Shown in pieces: positions 11,522-24,420 of a stretch of 64,000 nt of DNA. Source of the DNA: Haliclona indistincta (taxonomy: Eukaryota > Porifera > Demospongiae > Haplosclerida > Chalinidae). The position numbers and the translations under genes are program-made. The notes beneath the pieces were generated by a model. It was not told where the DNA came from, made no database searches, and worked only from the letters and a program-made list of their open reading frames with translations. The DNA lies in assembly GCA_964017065.1 (NCBI GenBank), contig OZ024791.1, forward strand, positions 5,136,547 through 5,200,546. The letters run 5' to 3'. The stretch's first letter is position 1. Each line of letters opens with the position of its first letter.

Positions 11522-11757
11522 GATGTTTCGATAACAGCATTTGATCCAGCTTGAGGAGGGGGAGTGAGACAACCTGTTCCTGGAGATCCAGAACATTCTC
11601 TCTGACATGATTGTCTTTTACCTTTAGTGGCTGCATTAATTGCAATGGTTAGGTCTATTTGTCTTGTAGTTTATAGAACCACAGACTGCTATAAATAAAT
11701 GGTGCAAGGAAGGTATCAGTATACATTGCAATGTAACGAAGACAATTGTGTGAGTTA
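11522..11757 (-). pseudogene. Decayed fragment of the left-edge CCP gene (exon 2 start and intron 1)
   Basis: This block aligns base for base, with scattered substitutions, to 706-942, which is the beginning of exon 2 plus intron 1 of the left-edge sushi gene. No first exon or later exons accompany it, so it cannot encode a working protein. It shows that the duplicated unit once carried part of that gene. Confidence 0.75.
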
Positions 11758-11985
11758 ACGTGGCAGGTATGCTCATTAAAATGGCATTATTTATCGCTGT
11801 GGTTACCACAACTATTCACAAGCTGTTTTTTTTGAAGCGATAAAACTTATTAACTCATCATAATAATAATGCATGATTTAATAATTTAAACTTTTATTAA
11901 TTATTTTGAGTAATAATATAGGTGAGGAAAAAATTACAATCATAAAGTTAAAGTTTAGATGCTAGCTTTAGTCTTGGTCACAGCA
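11758..11985. other. AT-rich spacer
   Basis: This is AT-rich sequence with homopolymer runs, matched with small differences by about 23823-24025 in the next spacer. No coding, RNA or transposon-end signal was recognised. Confidence 0.5.
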
Positions 11986-12420
11986 TGACGTCGATCAGGG
12001 TGGATGCTGATATGTCAGAATGACCGCGAGAGGAACGAGCTCCTCTTAAACATTGAATGGAAGATCGTAGAAGGCTGTAGGTGATCTTGCATCTGAGCCA
12101 GTGGAGGGTCAGATCATAGGACTTATCTCATTTGTCAGCAAGGAGAGCTGCCAGTCTTTTGTAAAAGATGGTTGCTTCTCTGGCAAGGCTGCAACTGGCA
12201 GAAAGAACCAGTGAGTTAAATGAGGTGTACTCCACATCTCCAACTCTTGAGCCGTATGTTCTTCTCTTTTCTAGTTTGTGCTATTTGAAAAATTTGTCAA
12301 GTGAAGATTGGTGGTTGGAGGGAGCATGAGGATTGAAAACTCTAACGTCAAGTAAGCACTTCTCATATCTTACACCCCAGAAGTCAAGCCATTTGCAGAG
12401 ATGTGCTCCATCTGAAGTGT
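11986..12420 (-). mobile_element. Relic of a non-LTR retrotransposon reverse-transcriptase C-terminus
   Basis: The minus strand reads as a broken frame: a segment with DVRVFNPHAPSNHQSSLDKF, then after a stop KLEKRRTYGSRV, then AREATIFYKRLAALLADK, and after another stop LRCKITYSLLRSSIQCLRGA. This order matches the tail that follows the polymerase domain in many invertebrate LINE proteins (RRAYG, a KRLA.LL segment, then LLRS...C.RG). At least two in-frame stops are present. Only the tail survives, with no polymerase catalytic motif. The identification rests on remembered family pattern. Confidence 0.62.
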
Positions 12421-12940
12421 TGGTGGATAGAGGATAATAAACCCTGATAGAGGATGGAGATCAGGCTAATCGGACATTGTTCCAGACTTTTAAAGGGATT
12501 TGTTAAGAGGCTAGATAAGGCAATTATAGGCAGGTGTTATAGGGTATTTTGACTCGTTATGTCTTTGCCATGTTATGTAGAAAGGTTATCTAGTATTAAT
12601 AATCTCTGATCTGTCCAAGGTGGATCATTTTCATTTAAACCGAAAAGTATCCCTAGGATATTTTTCGTAGGCGGACAATATTTGGCGTTACAGTACTCAT
12701 CACAAGTGTTTCATCCTGTGCGGCGAGACCACAGAAAAGACTAGTGTTATACAACGTTGTGACAATGAGTCACTGCATTCGTAGAAAGATGACCAAAAAT
12801 GATGTGCAATAAAATTCTTTGATAATCTACAAAAAAATCATAATGAGACTACAAGTCTCCTGATATAATAACAATAATGCTGATAAACAGCTTCAAAAAA
12901 TAAATACTTAATATTATTCAGGTATGCAGATTACAGTTCT
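12421..12940. other. Spacer remainder and 3' flank of copy 2
   Basis: No gene is seen in 12421-12690. From about 12690 the sequence matches 1282-1544, the 3' flank of copy 1, up to the stop codon of copy 2. No canonical AATAAA was found on the minus strand close to the stop. Confidence 0.5.
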
Positions 12941-15900
12941 TTAACCTGTGTATGGCCAGTATTTGACGCACTGCTTCTTCATGAATGCAGTCTGGTCGTC
13001 ATCCATCTCCACAAATTGCCTTGCGTCTTGGTATCTACAGAGCATCCTTGCCATCGTCACCTTAGAGCTGGTCAGGCGGTCAGGAGAGCTAGTCTTGGTT
13101 CCATCTTGGTAGCAGATGGATATTCCACCAGGGAGCTTAGAGTTGTCACAGAACTGAGAAACAACTAGTCCATTGCTGAGAACAAGAGGAGTGTTGTTGG
13201 AACCATAGTGGACGCTTTCACGACCACTTCCAAGACTCTGCCAGCGGTTGAAGATACGATCAACATTAGCCAAGTGGAGGATGAAGGCGGGATCATTGGC
13301 AGCATGTATACTGCAGCTGGTGCCTCCAACAAAGCACTGGACGTTGATGGAGATAAACATCTGCAGCATGTTGTGGAAGTATTTGAAGCCTGATGCAGGA
13401 ACTGTTAGAATGTCTCTCTCAATGATTTCGCGACTAGGATAGAATCCCTTGTGGTAGTTTCTCTTGAGGCATTGGGCACCAGCAGATGGGGTGGTCTTGA
13501 ATCCAGGGAAGTGGAATGGCCCAGTTGTGACGCAGCTGTATGCACCAGCTGTGTTTCCGAACCCGTGAGTGTTGTCCCATACTGGGCTGGAGTAGGGCTT
13601 GGTGGGGAATGCTGTCCAATCCCAGTAGGGAATGGTGATGCTGCAATCGATCTCTCTCAGCAGGTTTTCATACTCACGAAGGAAGTATCGGATGAATGGG
13701 AAGAACTGACTCTTGGATGTTGTGCACAGTTGAGCAACAGTCTTGTATGAGTCACGGTACTTCTTCACCAAAGCATCGTAACGTGGCTTGTATACTGGGT
13801 CCTTGGAGAGCTTAAGAACAGCATTGATGTAAGTGAGTCTTTCTTGTTGAGTTAGTGATGCAAAGTCTTTCCTGACTCGACAGCAGTTAACAAGCTTTCC
13901 CTTGATGCACTGGCACTTTCTTCCACACTGATCGAAAGCATGATCCTTACCAGAACAGACATCTAATAAGAGAGAGAAGATAAGTAATCAATATAGCTAT
14001 TTCAATCCTATTCTTTATGGAAATGATTAGAATAATAGCTTACTGTCTGGTTTGCAAATTGGTCGGGCACCATCATAAGTTCCATCAGGCTGGCACACAC
14101 GGATCTTTGGTCCAACAAGAACGTAACCATCGTGACATACATGGGTCAGCTTGGAACCAATGCTGTAATCATTTCCTAGTATGTGTCCATGCTCAAGGTC
14201 TCCTGGGTGATCGCATCCCAGTCCTCCACCGCTACCGCCATACAAGACATCTGTAGATGGAGAAGATCACATGTCAATCCAAGTTACAGCAATGTACAGC
14301 AGCTATTCACACCTTTGCAGATTGGAGCTTTGCCATCCCATTGCCCACTAGCAAGACAGATTCTCTTGGAAGGACCAACCAATTTGTAGCCACCTTCACA
14401 CTTGTAGAGAGCAACACTGTTGTACACGGTCTTCTTCAGAGTGACTATTCCATTACGAGGATGCTGGAGCTTGCCACAATCAACAACTATGGAAGAGGAC
14501 AGTTAAACCATATTCTTCAACTTTGAAGTATATTAAACTCACCCTTGCAAAGAGGAGCTGCAGGGAACCATTGACCATCAGCATGGCATTCACGTGTAGC
14601 CTGTCCATACATATTATGACCCAGATAACACTTGTAGTGAGCGACTGAACCAACAGTCCTGTTGTTAACTGTCACTGCACCACCATAAGGATCAGTCAAT
14701 ACCTTGCAGAGCACACCTAGATAGAAAAATACATCATTGGTTAAAAGTGAACATGTAATGCTAAGAGCTATTTCTTAGCGAATATTTGTAGAGATACTCA
14801 CGTTTGCAAATAGGCTGTTCTCCATCCCACTTGCCATGTTCACAAACTCGGATATTGGTACCCACTAGAATGTAGCCCTTTTCACAACTGTAAGCTGCCT
14901 TGCCAGTTCCATAGATGGTGTCACCAGTCACCTTGATGTAGCCATAGACAGGAGCAACTAACTTAGGACAGATTGGATAGGCTGCAGGAGAGAACAGATA
15001 ATAAGAACCAATTCATAATATTAGGTTGCTAACTATTTTTAACAAACCAATTTGCCACACATACCTTTGCAGATGGGAAGCTTTCCATCCCAAACACCAG
15101 TGATGAGACACTTTCTGTAGGCATATCCTACCAAGTAGTATCCACGGTTGCAAGCATAGTATGCAGAATCTCCTGGTCTGGTACCATTGACCTTGATAAC
15201 ACCATATGTTAGCTTAGCCAGTGTAGGGCAGTGGATTGCTGTGGATATAATGAACCATTTAATCACTACTTGTCCAGGTATCAGCAAGGAGTGATCTTAC
15301 GTTTACAGATGGGTGCAATTCCAGTCCATGACTTGTCATAGTAGCATTTGCGAGTATCATTACCGATCAACTTGTAGCCATATTTACAAGTGTATGTAGC
15401 AACTCCATCCAACAAATAGTGGGAAACCTTCACAAAACCATACTTAGGAACAACTGGGGCTGTGCACTTGATCACTGCAAAACATTAACACAGTCAAATT
15501 ATGAACTATTACAATCTCCTTCACTCACGTTTGCAGACTGGTACTTTTCCATACCAGACACCAGTATCAAGACACTTTCTGTAAGCATAGCCGACCAGGT
15601 AATAGCCACGGTGGCAAGAATAGTATGCAGCATGTCCTGGCAGAGTTCCGTTCGCTTTCACTACACCATGTTCAATAGTTGAGGGCAGTGCTGGGCACTT
15701 GATCACTAGGTAGAGTAGAGTGGTCATTTTATGTTCTCTATAAATTTATTAGTTACTTACAGACACAGATGGGTGCAACTCCAGTCCAGCTCTTGTCATA
15801 GTAGCACTTGCGAGTGTCATTTCCAACAAGCTTGTATCCTGGTTTGCAGATGTAGTGAGCTACTCCATCCAAACGATAGTGGGAAACTTTCACTAAACCA

Positions 15901-18900
15901 TACTTGGGAGCATCTAGTACTGCACACTTGATCACTGCATGTACAAACGGTATAGTTTGAATGTGATAAATGCCATCAGCTAGTTCACTCACGTTTGCAG
16001 AGTGGTACTTTTCCATCCCAACCACCATGCTTTAGACACTTTCTGTAGGAATAGCCCACCAAGTAGTATCCACGGTTACATGAGTAGTAAGCTGAACCAC
16101 CAATGGCAGTGTTGTTGATTTTCACATGACCATACTCAGGATGAGATAGACCAGGACACATGATAGCTACAAGTGAGTATAATTGTCAATAACTATAGTA
16201 TTAGTAGATTGGTTTGAAACTCACCCATACAGATGGGAGCTTCTCCAGTCCAGGTCTTGTCATAGTAACATTTTCGGGTATCATTACCAATCAGCTTGTA
16301 ATGAGGGAGACAACTGTAGGTAGCAACTGAGTCCAGTACATTTCCTGACACCTTCACAAATCCATATTTGGGAGCAACTAGGACTGGGCACTTTATCACT
16401 AAAGAGAGAATGAATTGTGTAAAGGAAGCTCTGAAACAGTCAAGACAAACTCACGTTTGCAGATTGGCAGTTTTCCACCCCAAACACCAGTGATCAGACA
16501 CTTTCTGTAGGCATATCCTACCAAGTAGTATCCACGGTTGCAAGCATAGTATACTGAATCTCCTGGTCTGGTGCCATTGACCTTGATAACACCATATGTT
16601 AGCTTAGCCAGTGTAGGGCAGTGGATTGCTGTGGATATAATGAACCATTTAATCACTACTTGTCCAGGTATCAGCAAGGAGTGATCTTACGTTTACAGAT
16701 GGGTGCAATTCCAGTCCATGACTTGTCATAGTAGCATTTGCGAGTATCATTACCGATCAACTTGTAGCCATATTTACAAGTGTATGTAGCAACTCCATCC
16801 AACAAATAGTGGGAAACCTTCACAAAACCATACTTAGGAGCAACTGGGGCTGTGCACTTGATCACTGTAAAACATTAACACAGTCAAATTCTGAACTATT
16901 ATAATCTCCTTCACTCACGTTTGCAGACTGGTACTTTTCCATACCAGACACCAGTATCAAGACACTTTCTGTAAGCATAGCCGACCAGGTAATAGCCACG
17001 GTGGCAAGCATAGTATGCAGCATGTCCTGGCAGAGTTCCATTCACTTTGACTACACCATGTTCAATAGTTGAGGGCAGTGCTGGGCACTTGATCACTAGG
17101 TAGAGTAGAGTGGTCATTTTACACTCTTCTAGAATTTATTTTATTACTTACAGACACAGATGGGTGCAACTCCAGTCCAGCTCTTGTCGTAGTAACACTT
17201 GCGAGTGTCATTTCCAACAAGCTTGTATCCTGGTTTGCAGATGTAGTGAGCTACTCCATCCAAACGATAGTGGGAAACTTTCACTAAACCATACTTGGGA
17301 GCATCTAGTACTGCACACTTGATCACTGCATGTACAAACGGTATAGTTTGAATGTGATAAATGCCATCAGCTAGTTCACTCACGTTTGCAGGCTGGCACT
17401 TTTCCATCCCAACCACCATGCTTTAGACACTTTCTGTACGCATAGCCCACCAAGTAGTATCCACGGTTACATGAGTAGTAAGCTGAACCACCAATGGCAG
17501 TGTTGTTGATTTTCACATGACCATACTCAGGATGAGATAGACCAGGACACATGATAGCTACAAGTGAGTATAATTGTCAATAACTATAGTATTAGTAGAT
17601 TGGTTTGAAACTCACCCATACAGATGGGAGCTTCTCCAGTCCAGGTCTTGTCATAGTAACATTTTCGTGTATCATTACCAATCAGCTTGTAATGAGGGAG
17701 ACAACTGTAGGTAGCAACTGAGTCCAGTACATTTCCTGACACCTTCACAAATCCATATTTGGGAGCAACTAGGACTGGGCATTTTATCACTAAAGAGAGA
17801 ATGAATTGTGTAAAGGATGCTTTGAAACAGTCAAGAAAAACTCACGTTTGCAGATTGGCAGTTTTCCACCCCAAACACCAGTGATCAGACACTTTCTGTA
17901 GGCATATCCTACCAAGTAGTATCCACGGTTGCAAGCATAGTATGCTGAATCTCCTGGTCTGGTGCCATTGACCTTGATAACACCATATGCTAGCTTAGGC
18001 AGTGTAGGGCAGTGGATTGCTGTGGATATAATGAAACATTTAATCACTACTTGTCCAGGTATCAGCAAGGATTGATCTTACGTTTACAGATGGGTGCAAT
18101 TCCAGTCCATGACTTGTCATAGTAGCATTTGCGAGTATCATTACCGATCAACTTGTAGCCATATTTACAAGTGTATGTAGCAACTCCATCCAACAAATAG
18201 TGGGAAACCTTCACAAAACCATACTTAGGAGCAACTGGGGCTGTGCACTTGATCACTGCAAAAGATGAAAAGATGGTCAGGTTTTGTCTTATGTTACAAT
18301 CTCCTTCACTCACGTTTGCAGACTGGTACTTTTCCATACCAGACACCAGTATCAAGACACTTTCTGTAAGCATAGCCGACCAGGTAATAGCCACGGTGGC
18401 AAGAATAGTATGCAGCATGTCCTGGCAGAGTTCCGTTCGCTTTGACTACACCATGTTCAATAGTTGAGGGCAGTGCTGGGCACTTGATCACTAGGTAGAG
18501 TAGAGTAGTCATTTTACGTTATTCTTGAATTAATTTTATTACTTACAGACACAGATGGGTGCAACTCCAGTCCAGCTCTTGTCATAGTAGCACTTGCGAG
18601 TGTCATTTCCAACAAGCTTGTATCCTGGTTTGCAGATGTAGTGAGCTACTCCATCCAAACGATAGTGGGAAACTTTCACTAAACCATACTTGGGAGCATC
18701 TAGTACTGCACACTTGATCACTGCATGTACAAACGGTATAGTTTGAATGTGATAAATGCCATCAGCTAGTTCACTCACGTTTGCAGACTGGCACTTTTCC
18801 ATCCCAACCACCATGCTTTAGACACTTTCTGTAGGCATAGCCCACCAAGTAGTATCCACGGTTACATGAGTAGTAAGCTGAACCACCAATGGCAGTGTTG

Positions 18901-21900
18901 TTGATTTTCACATGACCATACTCAGGATGAGATAGACCAGGACACATGATAGCTACAAGTGAGTATAATTGTCAATAACTATAGTATTAGTAGATTGGTT
19001 TGAAACTCACCCATACAGATGGGAGCTTCTCCAGTCCAGGTCTTGTCATAGTAACATTTTCGGGTATCATTACCAATCAGCTTGTAATGAGGGAGACAAC
19101 TGTAGGTAGCAACTGAGTCCAGTACATTTCCTGACACCTTCACAAATCCATATTTGGGAGCAACCAGCACTTGGCATTTAATCACTAAATAGAGAATGAA
19201 TTGTGTAAAGGAAGCTCTGAAACAGTCAAGAAAAACTCACGTTTGCAGATTGGCAGTTTTCCACCCCAAACACCAGTGATCAGACACTTTCTGTAGGCAT
19301 ATCCTACCAAGTAGTATCCACGGTTGCAAGCATAGTATGCTGAATCTCCTGGTCTGGTACCATTGACCTTGATAACACCATAAACTGGATTAGCCAGTGT
19401 AGGGCAGTGGATTGCTGTGGATATAATGAACCATTTAATCACAATTTAATCACAAAGATGTATCTTACGTTTACAGATGGGTGCAATTCCAGTCCATGAC
19501 TTGTCATAGTAGCATTTGCGAGTATCATTACCGATCAACTTGTAGCCATATTTACAAGTGTATGTAGCAACTCCATCCAAAAAATAGTGGGAAACCTTCA
19601 CAAAACCATACTTAGGAGCAACTGGGACTGCGCACTTGATCACTGTAAAACATTAACACAGTCAAATTCTGAACTATTTATAATCTCCTTCACTCACGTT
19701 TGCAGACTGGCACTTTTCCATACCAGACACCAGTATCAAGACACTTTCTGTAAGCATAGCCGACCAGGTAATAGCCACGGTGGCAAGCATAGTATGCAGC
19801 ATGTCCTGGCAGAGTTCCGTTCACTTTGACTACACCATGTTCAATAGTAGAGGGCAGTGCTGGGCACACGATCACTAGGTAGAGTAGAGTAGTCATTTTA
19901 CGTTATTCTTGAATTTATTTATTACTTACAGACACAGATGGGTGCAACTCCAGTCCAGCTCTTGTCATAGTAGCACTTGCGAGTGACATCTCCAACAAGC
20001 CTGTATCCTGGTTTGCAGACATAGCGAGCTACTCCATCCAAACGATAGTGGGAAACTTTCACAAAACCATACTTGGGAGCATCTAGTACTGCACATTTGA
20101 TCACTGCAAGTTTAGAATATGGTAGATGAAGAGCATTTTATTTGCAGTGTTGCAAACTTACGTTTGCAGACTGGTACTTTTCCATCCCAGTCACCATTCT
20201 TCAAACACTTTCTGTAGGCATAGCCAGCCAAGTAGTATCCACGGTTACATGAGTAGTAAGCTGAGTCTCCAATAACAGATCCATTTGTTTTTACTTTACC
20301 ATACTCAGGATGAGATAGAGCAGGGCATCTGATCACTATAATAACAGATCATAATTTTAATCAACTTTGTGGATTTGTATTGGATAAGTTAGAAACTCAC
20401 CCTTGCAGATGGGAGCTTCTCCAGTCCAGGTCTTGTCATAGTAACACTTTCGGGTGGCATTACCAATCAGCTTGTAACGAAGGAGACAGCCATAGGTAGC
20501 AACTGAGTCCAGTACATTTCCTGAGACTTTCACAAATCCGTACTTGGGAGCAACTAGGACTGGGCATTTTATCACTGTAGAATAAAACAGTTAATTAAAT
20601 TGCTAGCTTTCTTTGCACAAAACCCACATTTGCAGACTGGTAGCTTTCCACCCCAAAGACCAGTGATCAGACACTTTCTGTAGGCATATCCTACCAAGTA
20701 GTATCCACGGTTGCAAGCATAGTATGCTGAATCTCCTGGTCTGGTGCCATTGACCTTGATAACACCATAAACTGGATTAGCCAGTGTAGGGCAGTGGATT
20801 GCTGTGGATATAATGAACCATTTAATCACTACTTGTCCAGGTATCAGCATGGAGTGGTCTTACGTTTACAGATGGGTGCAATTCCAGTCCATGACTTGTC
20901 ATAGTAGCATTTGCGAGTATCATCACCGATCAACTTGTAGCCATATTTACAAGTGTATGTAGCAACTCCATCCAACAAATAATGAGAAACCTTCACAAAA
21001 CCATACTTAGGAGCAACTGGGGCTGTGCACTTGATCACTGCAAAAGATATAAAATGGTCAGGTTTTGTCTTATGTTACAATTTGTTTCACTCACGTTTGC
21101 AGACTGGTACTTTTCCATACCAGACACCAGTACCCAGACACTTTCTGTAAGCATAGCCGACCAGGTAATAGCCACGGTGGCAAGCATAGTATGCAGCATG
21201 TCCTGGCAGAGTTCCGTTCACTTTGACTACACCATGTTCAAAAGTAGAGGGCAGTGCTGGGCACTTGATCACTGTATGAACGGAATGATAATTATGAGTC
21301 TAATTTTAATATGTATATTTGACTTACAGATACAAGTTGGAGCAACTCCTATCCATTTTCCATCAAGGCCACACTTGCGTGTGCTATCTCCCCTGAGTTT
21401 ATATCCTGGCACACAAGCATAGGTCACAATTGAGTCGACCACGCGGGAATTGTATTTCACTACACCCTTCATTGGAGCAACTGGGACTTTGCATTGTATC
21501 ACTGTGTAGGATAAATAAGTTTAGTGAGGATAGTGAAAAAGTATTTAAATTTTCTACTTACATTTACAGGTGGGAATCTTGCCTCCCCACTTGCAGGTTT
21601 TAGCCAGACACAATTGATATGATGGTCCAACAAGATAGTAGCCTTTGCTGCAGAAATAGTACACTTTATCTCCGGCCTTGTTGCCTTCGATTTTCATTCT
21701 TCCGTTGAGAAGTGTGTGGTTGATCTTTGGGCAGTAGAGAGGAGTCACAATTTCTGCAGGACCAATCAAAGCCACATTAAAGTAAGGTAGCATTGGATTC
21801 AAATTGTGTACTCACTTCTGCAAACTGGGAGAGTGCCAGTCCAACGACCGTTTCTAAGACAGAATCTCTTTTGATGACCGATGAGATTGTAGCCGTGCTC

Positions 21901-22584
21901 GCAGCTGTACTCTATCACTGATCCGGCTGAAGTTCCACCGATTTTTAGGTGACCATGGAGTATGCTTATTGGTTTTGAGCACTCAATGACGTCAGGACCT
22001 GCAAGCGCGGGAAATTTAAACTCTCTGCAAAGCTATCGGATGGTCTCGAACTTACATCTACACGTTGGCAGCTTTCCTGACCATTTTCCAGTGGGAAGAC
22101 AGGTCCTCTGGCTGTCTCCATTCACCAATCGGAAGTCGTACATGCAGACGTACTTCACAACAGAGCCCACAGTAGTACTCTGCAGCTCTCTACGTCCATA
22201 TGATGGCGTACCAGGGTCTGTACATTTCTTGATGATTTTTGCAGCTATGAAAAACAAAGCAACATACAGTCACTCCCTGTACGATCCCTTGTATTAAGCT
22301 CTATCGTTACCTCTGCACTCTGGGATGGCGCCCATCCACTTCCCGTAGAAGCACCACCGGTAGCTTCTGCCCACTAGGACGTAGTCAGTGTCGCAGGTAT
22401 ATTTTACAAGATTGTTTCTGAAGAGTTGAGCTGTGCCATTCTGAGGATGGGCAGGTTGTGGACAAGGCTTGGGCTTGTACCAATGGTTTCCATATGATTT
22501 CTGGCTGGGACTAGAGGCCCAGTTTCCAGGGACTTGAAGTGCCGCAATTGCGACAAGAGCAACGATAATAGGTAGCGAGCGCAT
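12941..22584 (-). CDS. Giant secreted sushi-repeat protein with degenerate tyrosinase domain, copy 2
   Basis: The architecture is as in copy 1 but with 36 CCP modules (about 2,500 residues). It starts at the ATG at 22584 (MRSLP signal peptide). An in-frame stop lies just upstream, which supports this start. Modules 1-5 lie in 21310-22584, the 27-module array in 15039-21272, four unique modules in 14040-14985, and the tyrosinase-fold exon in 12941-13962. The tyrosinase exon differs from copy 1 by only a few residues, for example SLGSGRE for SLGGGRE and TMARML for TMAKML. The same copper-ligand losses are present (PFIRY; LHL in place of LHH). All CCP exons read open, and I saw no frameshift. 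Introns are as similar to the other copies as the exons are, which means recent duplication or ongoing gene conversion. Confidence 0.85.
15039..21272 (-). repeat. Higher-order CCP exon array of copy 2 (27 modules)
   Basis: There are four complete A-B-C-D-E-F units plus a final A-B-C. Type A modules begin at 15521, 16911, 18306, 19690 and 21087, so the unit length is 1384-1397 bp. The N-terminal-most unit carries variant E and F modules (SHPEYGKVKTNGSVIGDS and RLDGVARYVCKPG), also seen at the same place in copy 3. Its layout is indistinguishable from that of copy 3. Confidence 0.88.
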
Positions 22585-23168
22585 GACTAACGACCAGCGT
22601 CAGCCACACACAATTCACTAAAGTAGATTCTATGCCTTGCCGACCAGCGGCCTGCTCTACTTTATATACTCGCTCTTCACTTCCATAGTTCATTGTTCAT
22701 ACTTACTACCTACCAGCATGTTGACAATATTGTCTACATGGGCTGTGCTGTTTGCAATCAAGACCCATTCCTCGTACAACTTCCAGGACAAAGCATACAA
22801 TTGGTTATGCAGTAAACATCGTGCGACGCGTGTTTCTCCTTTACTGATTGGATAATAATTACTGTTACTGTTAACAAACAGGTTATACATGTAACCATAG
22901 TGATACTAATAGTATAACACGTATTATAGGTCTAAACATGTGCCATCTAGGGCCCATTAGTATACACACATTGTGCAAGTCTACATAGCAATTAATAGTA
23001 TAAAGTTTAGTCCTTGGTGGAACTGCTATTGGCAAACAGCATCACGCTTAATTTGTATTTCAACACATGCCACAAGTTGCCCATACCATGCAAGATTTGC
23101 TCCATGCTAGGAAATTATTTACAAATGAGTTTGATTATTGCACGGCAAAATCTATGCGAAAGAGTATA
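22585..23168 (-). promoter_or_regulatory. Promoter and 5' flank of copy 2, with TATA box
   Basis: A minus-strand TATATAAAG lies at 22661-22668, about 77 bp upstream of the ATG, in a block duplicated from the copy 1 and copy 3 flanks. Small indels distinguish the three blocks. No coding content. Confidence 0.65.
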
Positions 23169-23341
23169 CAGTGGAACCCCTCTTAGAAGACATCCTTCAT
23201 CCCTCTATAATGGACACTTACTGAATCCCAAATATACATGTAACCCTCATAATGTATAACAAACCTGACCAGAGGACACCCTCTCTATAATGGACAATTT
23301 TTGTTGGTCCCAATGGTGTCCGCCTTAGAGAGGTTCCACTG
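23169..23341. mobile_element. Intact Tc1/mariner-type MITE (173 bp)
   Basis: It begins CAGTGGAACC and ends GGTTCCACTG, with a TA on each side (23167-23168 and 23342-23343). The terminal repeats pair over roughly the outer 25 bp with mismatches. There is no coding capacity. The orthologous place beside copy 3 is an unfilled TA at about 35331-35332, with matching flanks on both sides. Confidence 0.82.
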
Positions 23342-23360
23342 TAATAACAAAAATGAGTGG

Positions 23361-23822
23361 CTGTTTCGATAACAGTATTTGATCCAGCTTGAGGAGGGGG
23401 AGTGAGACAATTAACCTGTTCCTGGAGATCTAGAACTTTCTCTCTGACCTTTAGTGGCTGCTTTAATTGCAATGGTTAGGTCTATTATACCCCGTTCACG
23501 CTGCACGTTGGAACCGGGCCGAACCGAACCGTGCCACACTTTATGATCAAAGTTCCGACACAACCGAACCGTGCTGGAAGCGGCCCACCTATGGTTGGTG
23601 TGCCGCGATGGTATAGTTCAGTTCAGTTGTAGCTCAGTTCAGTTGCATTCACACTGTCAGAGATTTGTAACCGGGCCGGCCCGGTTCGGTTCCGTTTTAG
23701 TGCGTAGTGTGAACACGGTATTAGTCTTGTAGTTTATAGAGCCGCAGACTGCAATAAATAAATGGTGTGAGGCAAACAACTGAAGGTATCAGTATACATT
23801 GAAGACAATTGTGTGAGTTAAG
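23361..23822 (-). pseudogene. Second decayed fragment of the left-edge CCP gene, split by a MITE
   Basis: Apart from an inserted element at 23488-23720, this matches 706-942 and 11522-11757. It lacks a short internal segment present in the other two and has no exon 1, so it is non-functional. Confidence 0.72.
23488..23720. mobile_element. PIF/Harbinger-type MITE (233 bp)
   Basis: The inverted ends are TACCCCGTTCACGCTGCAC on the left and, read inward from the right, TACCGTGTTCACACTACGC. The element is flanked by TTA on both sides (23485-23487 and 23721-23723), the three-base TWA target duplication typical of PIF/Harbinger. The interior is GC-rich, with repeated CCGAACCG and GTTCAGTT motifs and no open frame. 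The homologous sequence at 11660 and 840 is uninterrupted, so the insertion happened after the spacers were duplicated. Confidence 0.8.
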
Positions 23823-24029
23823 GAGGCGGGTACGCTCATTAAAATGTAAATTATTCATTGCTGTGGTTACCACAACTATTCACAAGCTGTTTTTTTGAGG
23901 CGATAAACTTTTATTAACTCATCATAATATTAATGCATGATTTTGAATAATGAAGACTGAGTAATAATATCAGTGAGGAAAAATGATAAACAGTCATAAA
24001 GTTAAAGTTTAGATGCTAGCACCAGTCTC

Positions 24030-24420
24030 GGTCATCATGAGGTCGATTGGAGTGGATGCTCATCTGACAGAATGACCGTGAGAAGAACGAGCTCCTCTTA
24101 AACATTGAATGGAAGATCGTAGAAGGCTGTAGGTGATCTTGCATCTGAGCCAGTGGAAGGTCAGACCATAGGACTGATCTCATTTGACTGCAAGGAGAGC
24201 TGCCAGTCTTTTGATAAGATAGTTACTTCTCTGATAAGGCTGTAACTGCCAGAAAGAACCAATGGGTTAAATAGTCGTACTCCACATCTCTAACTCTTGG
24301 GCCATATGTTCTTCTCTTTTCTAGTTCGTGCTTTTTAAAAAATTTGTCAAGTGAAGATTGGTGGTTGGAGGGGGGCATGAGGATTGAAAACTCTAACATC
24401 AAGGAAGTACTACTCATATA
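24030..24420 (-). mobile_element. Second relic of a non-LTR retrotransposon C-terminus
   Basis: This is homologous to 11986-12420. The minus strand shows PPSNHQSSLDKFFKKHELEK and RRTYGPRVRDVEY in frame, then decays by frameshift before the KRLA.LL and LLRSSIQCLRGA segments. It was duplicated together with the spacer, so it is not an independent insertion. Confidence 0.62.

Noticed and set aside
13451..13750. A 99-codon open frame on the plus strand, recurring at 2055 and 25611
   Set aside because: It lies antisense to the tyrosinase exon and recurs only because that exon is triplicated. It has no domain and no separate promoter.
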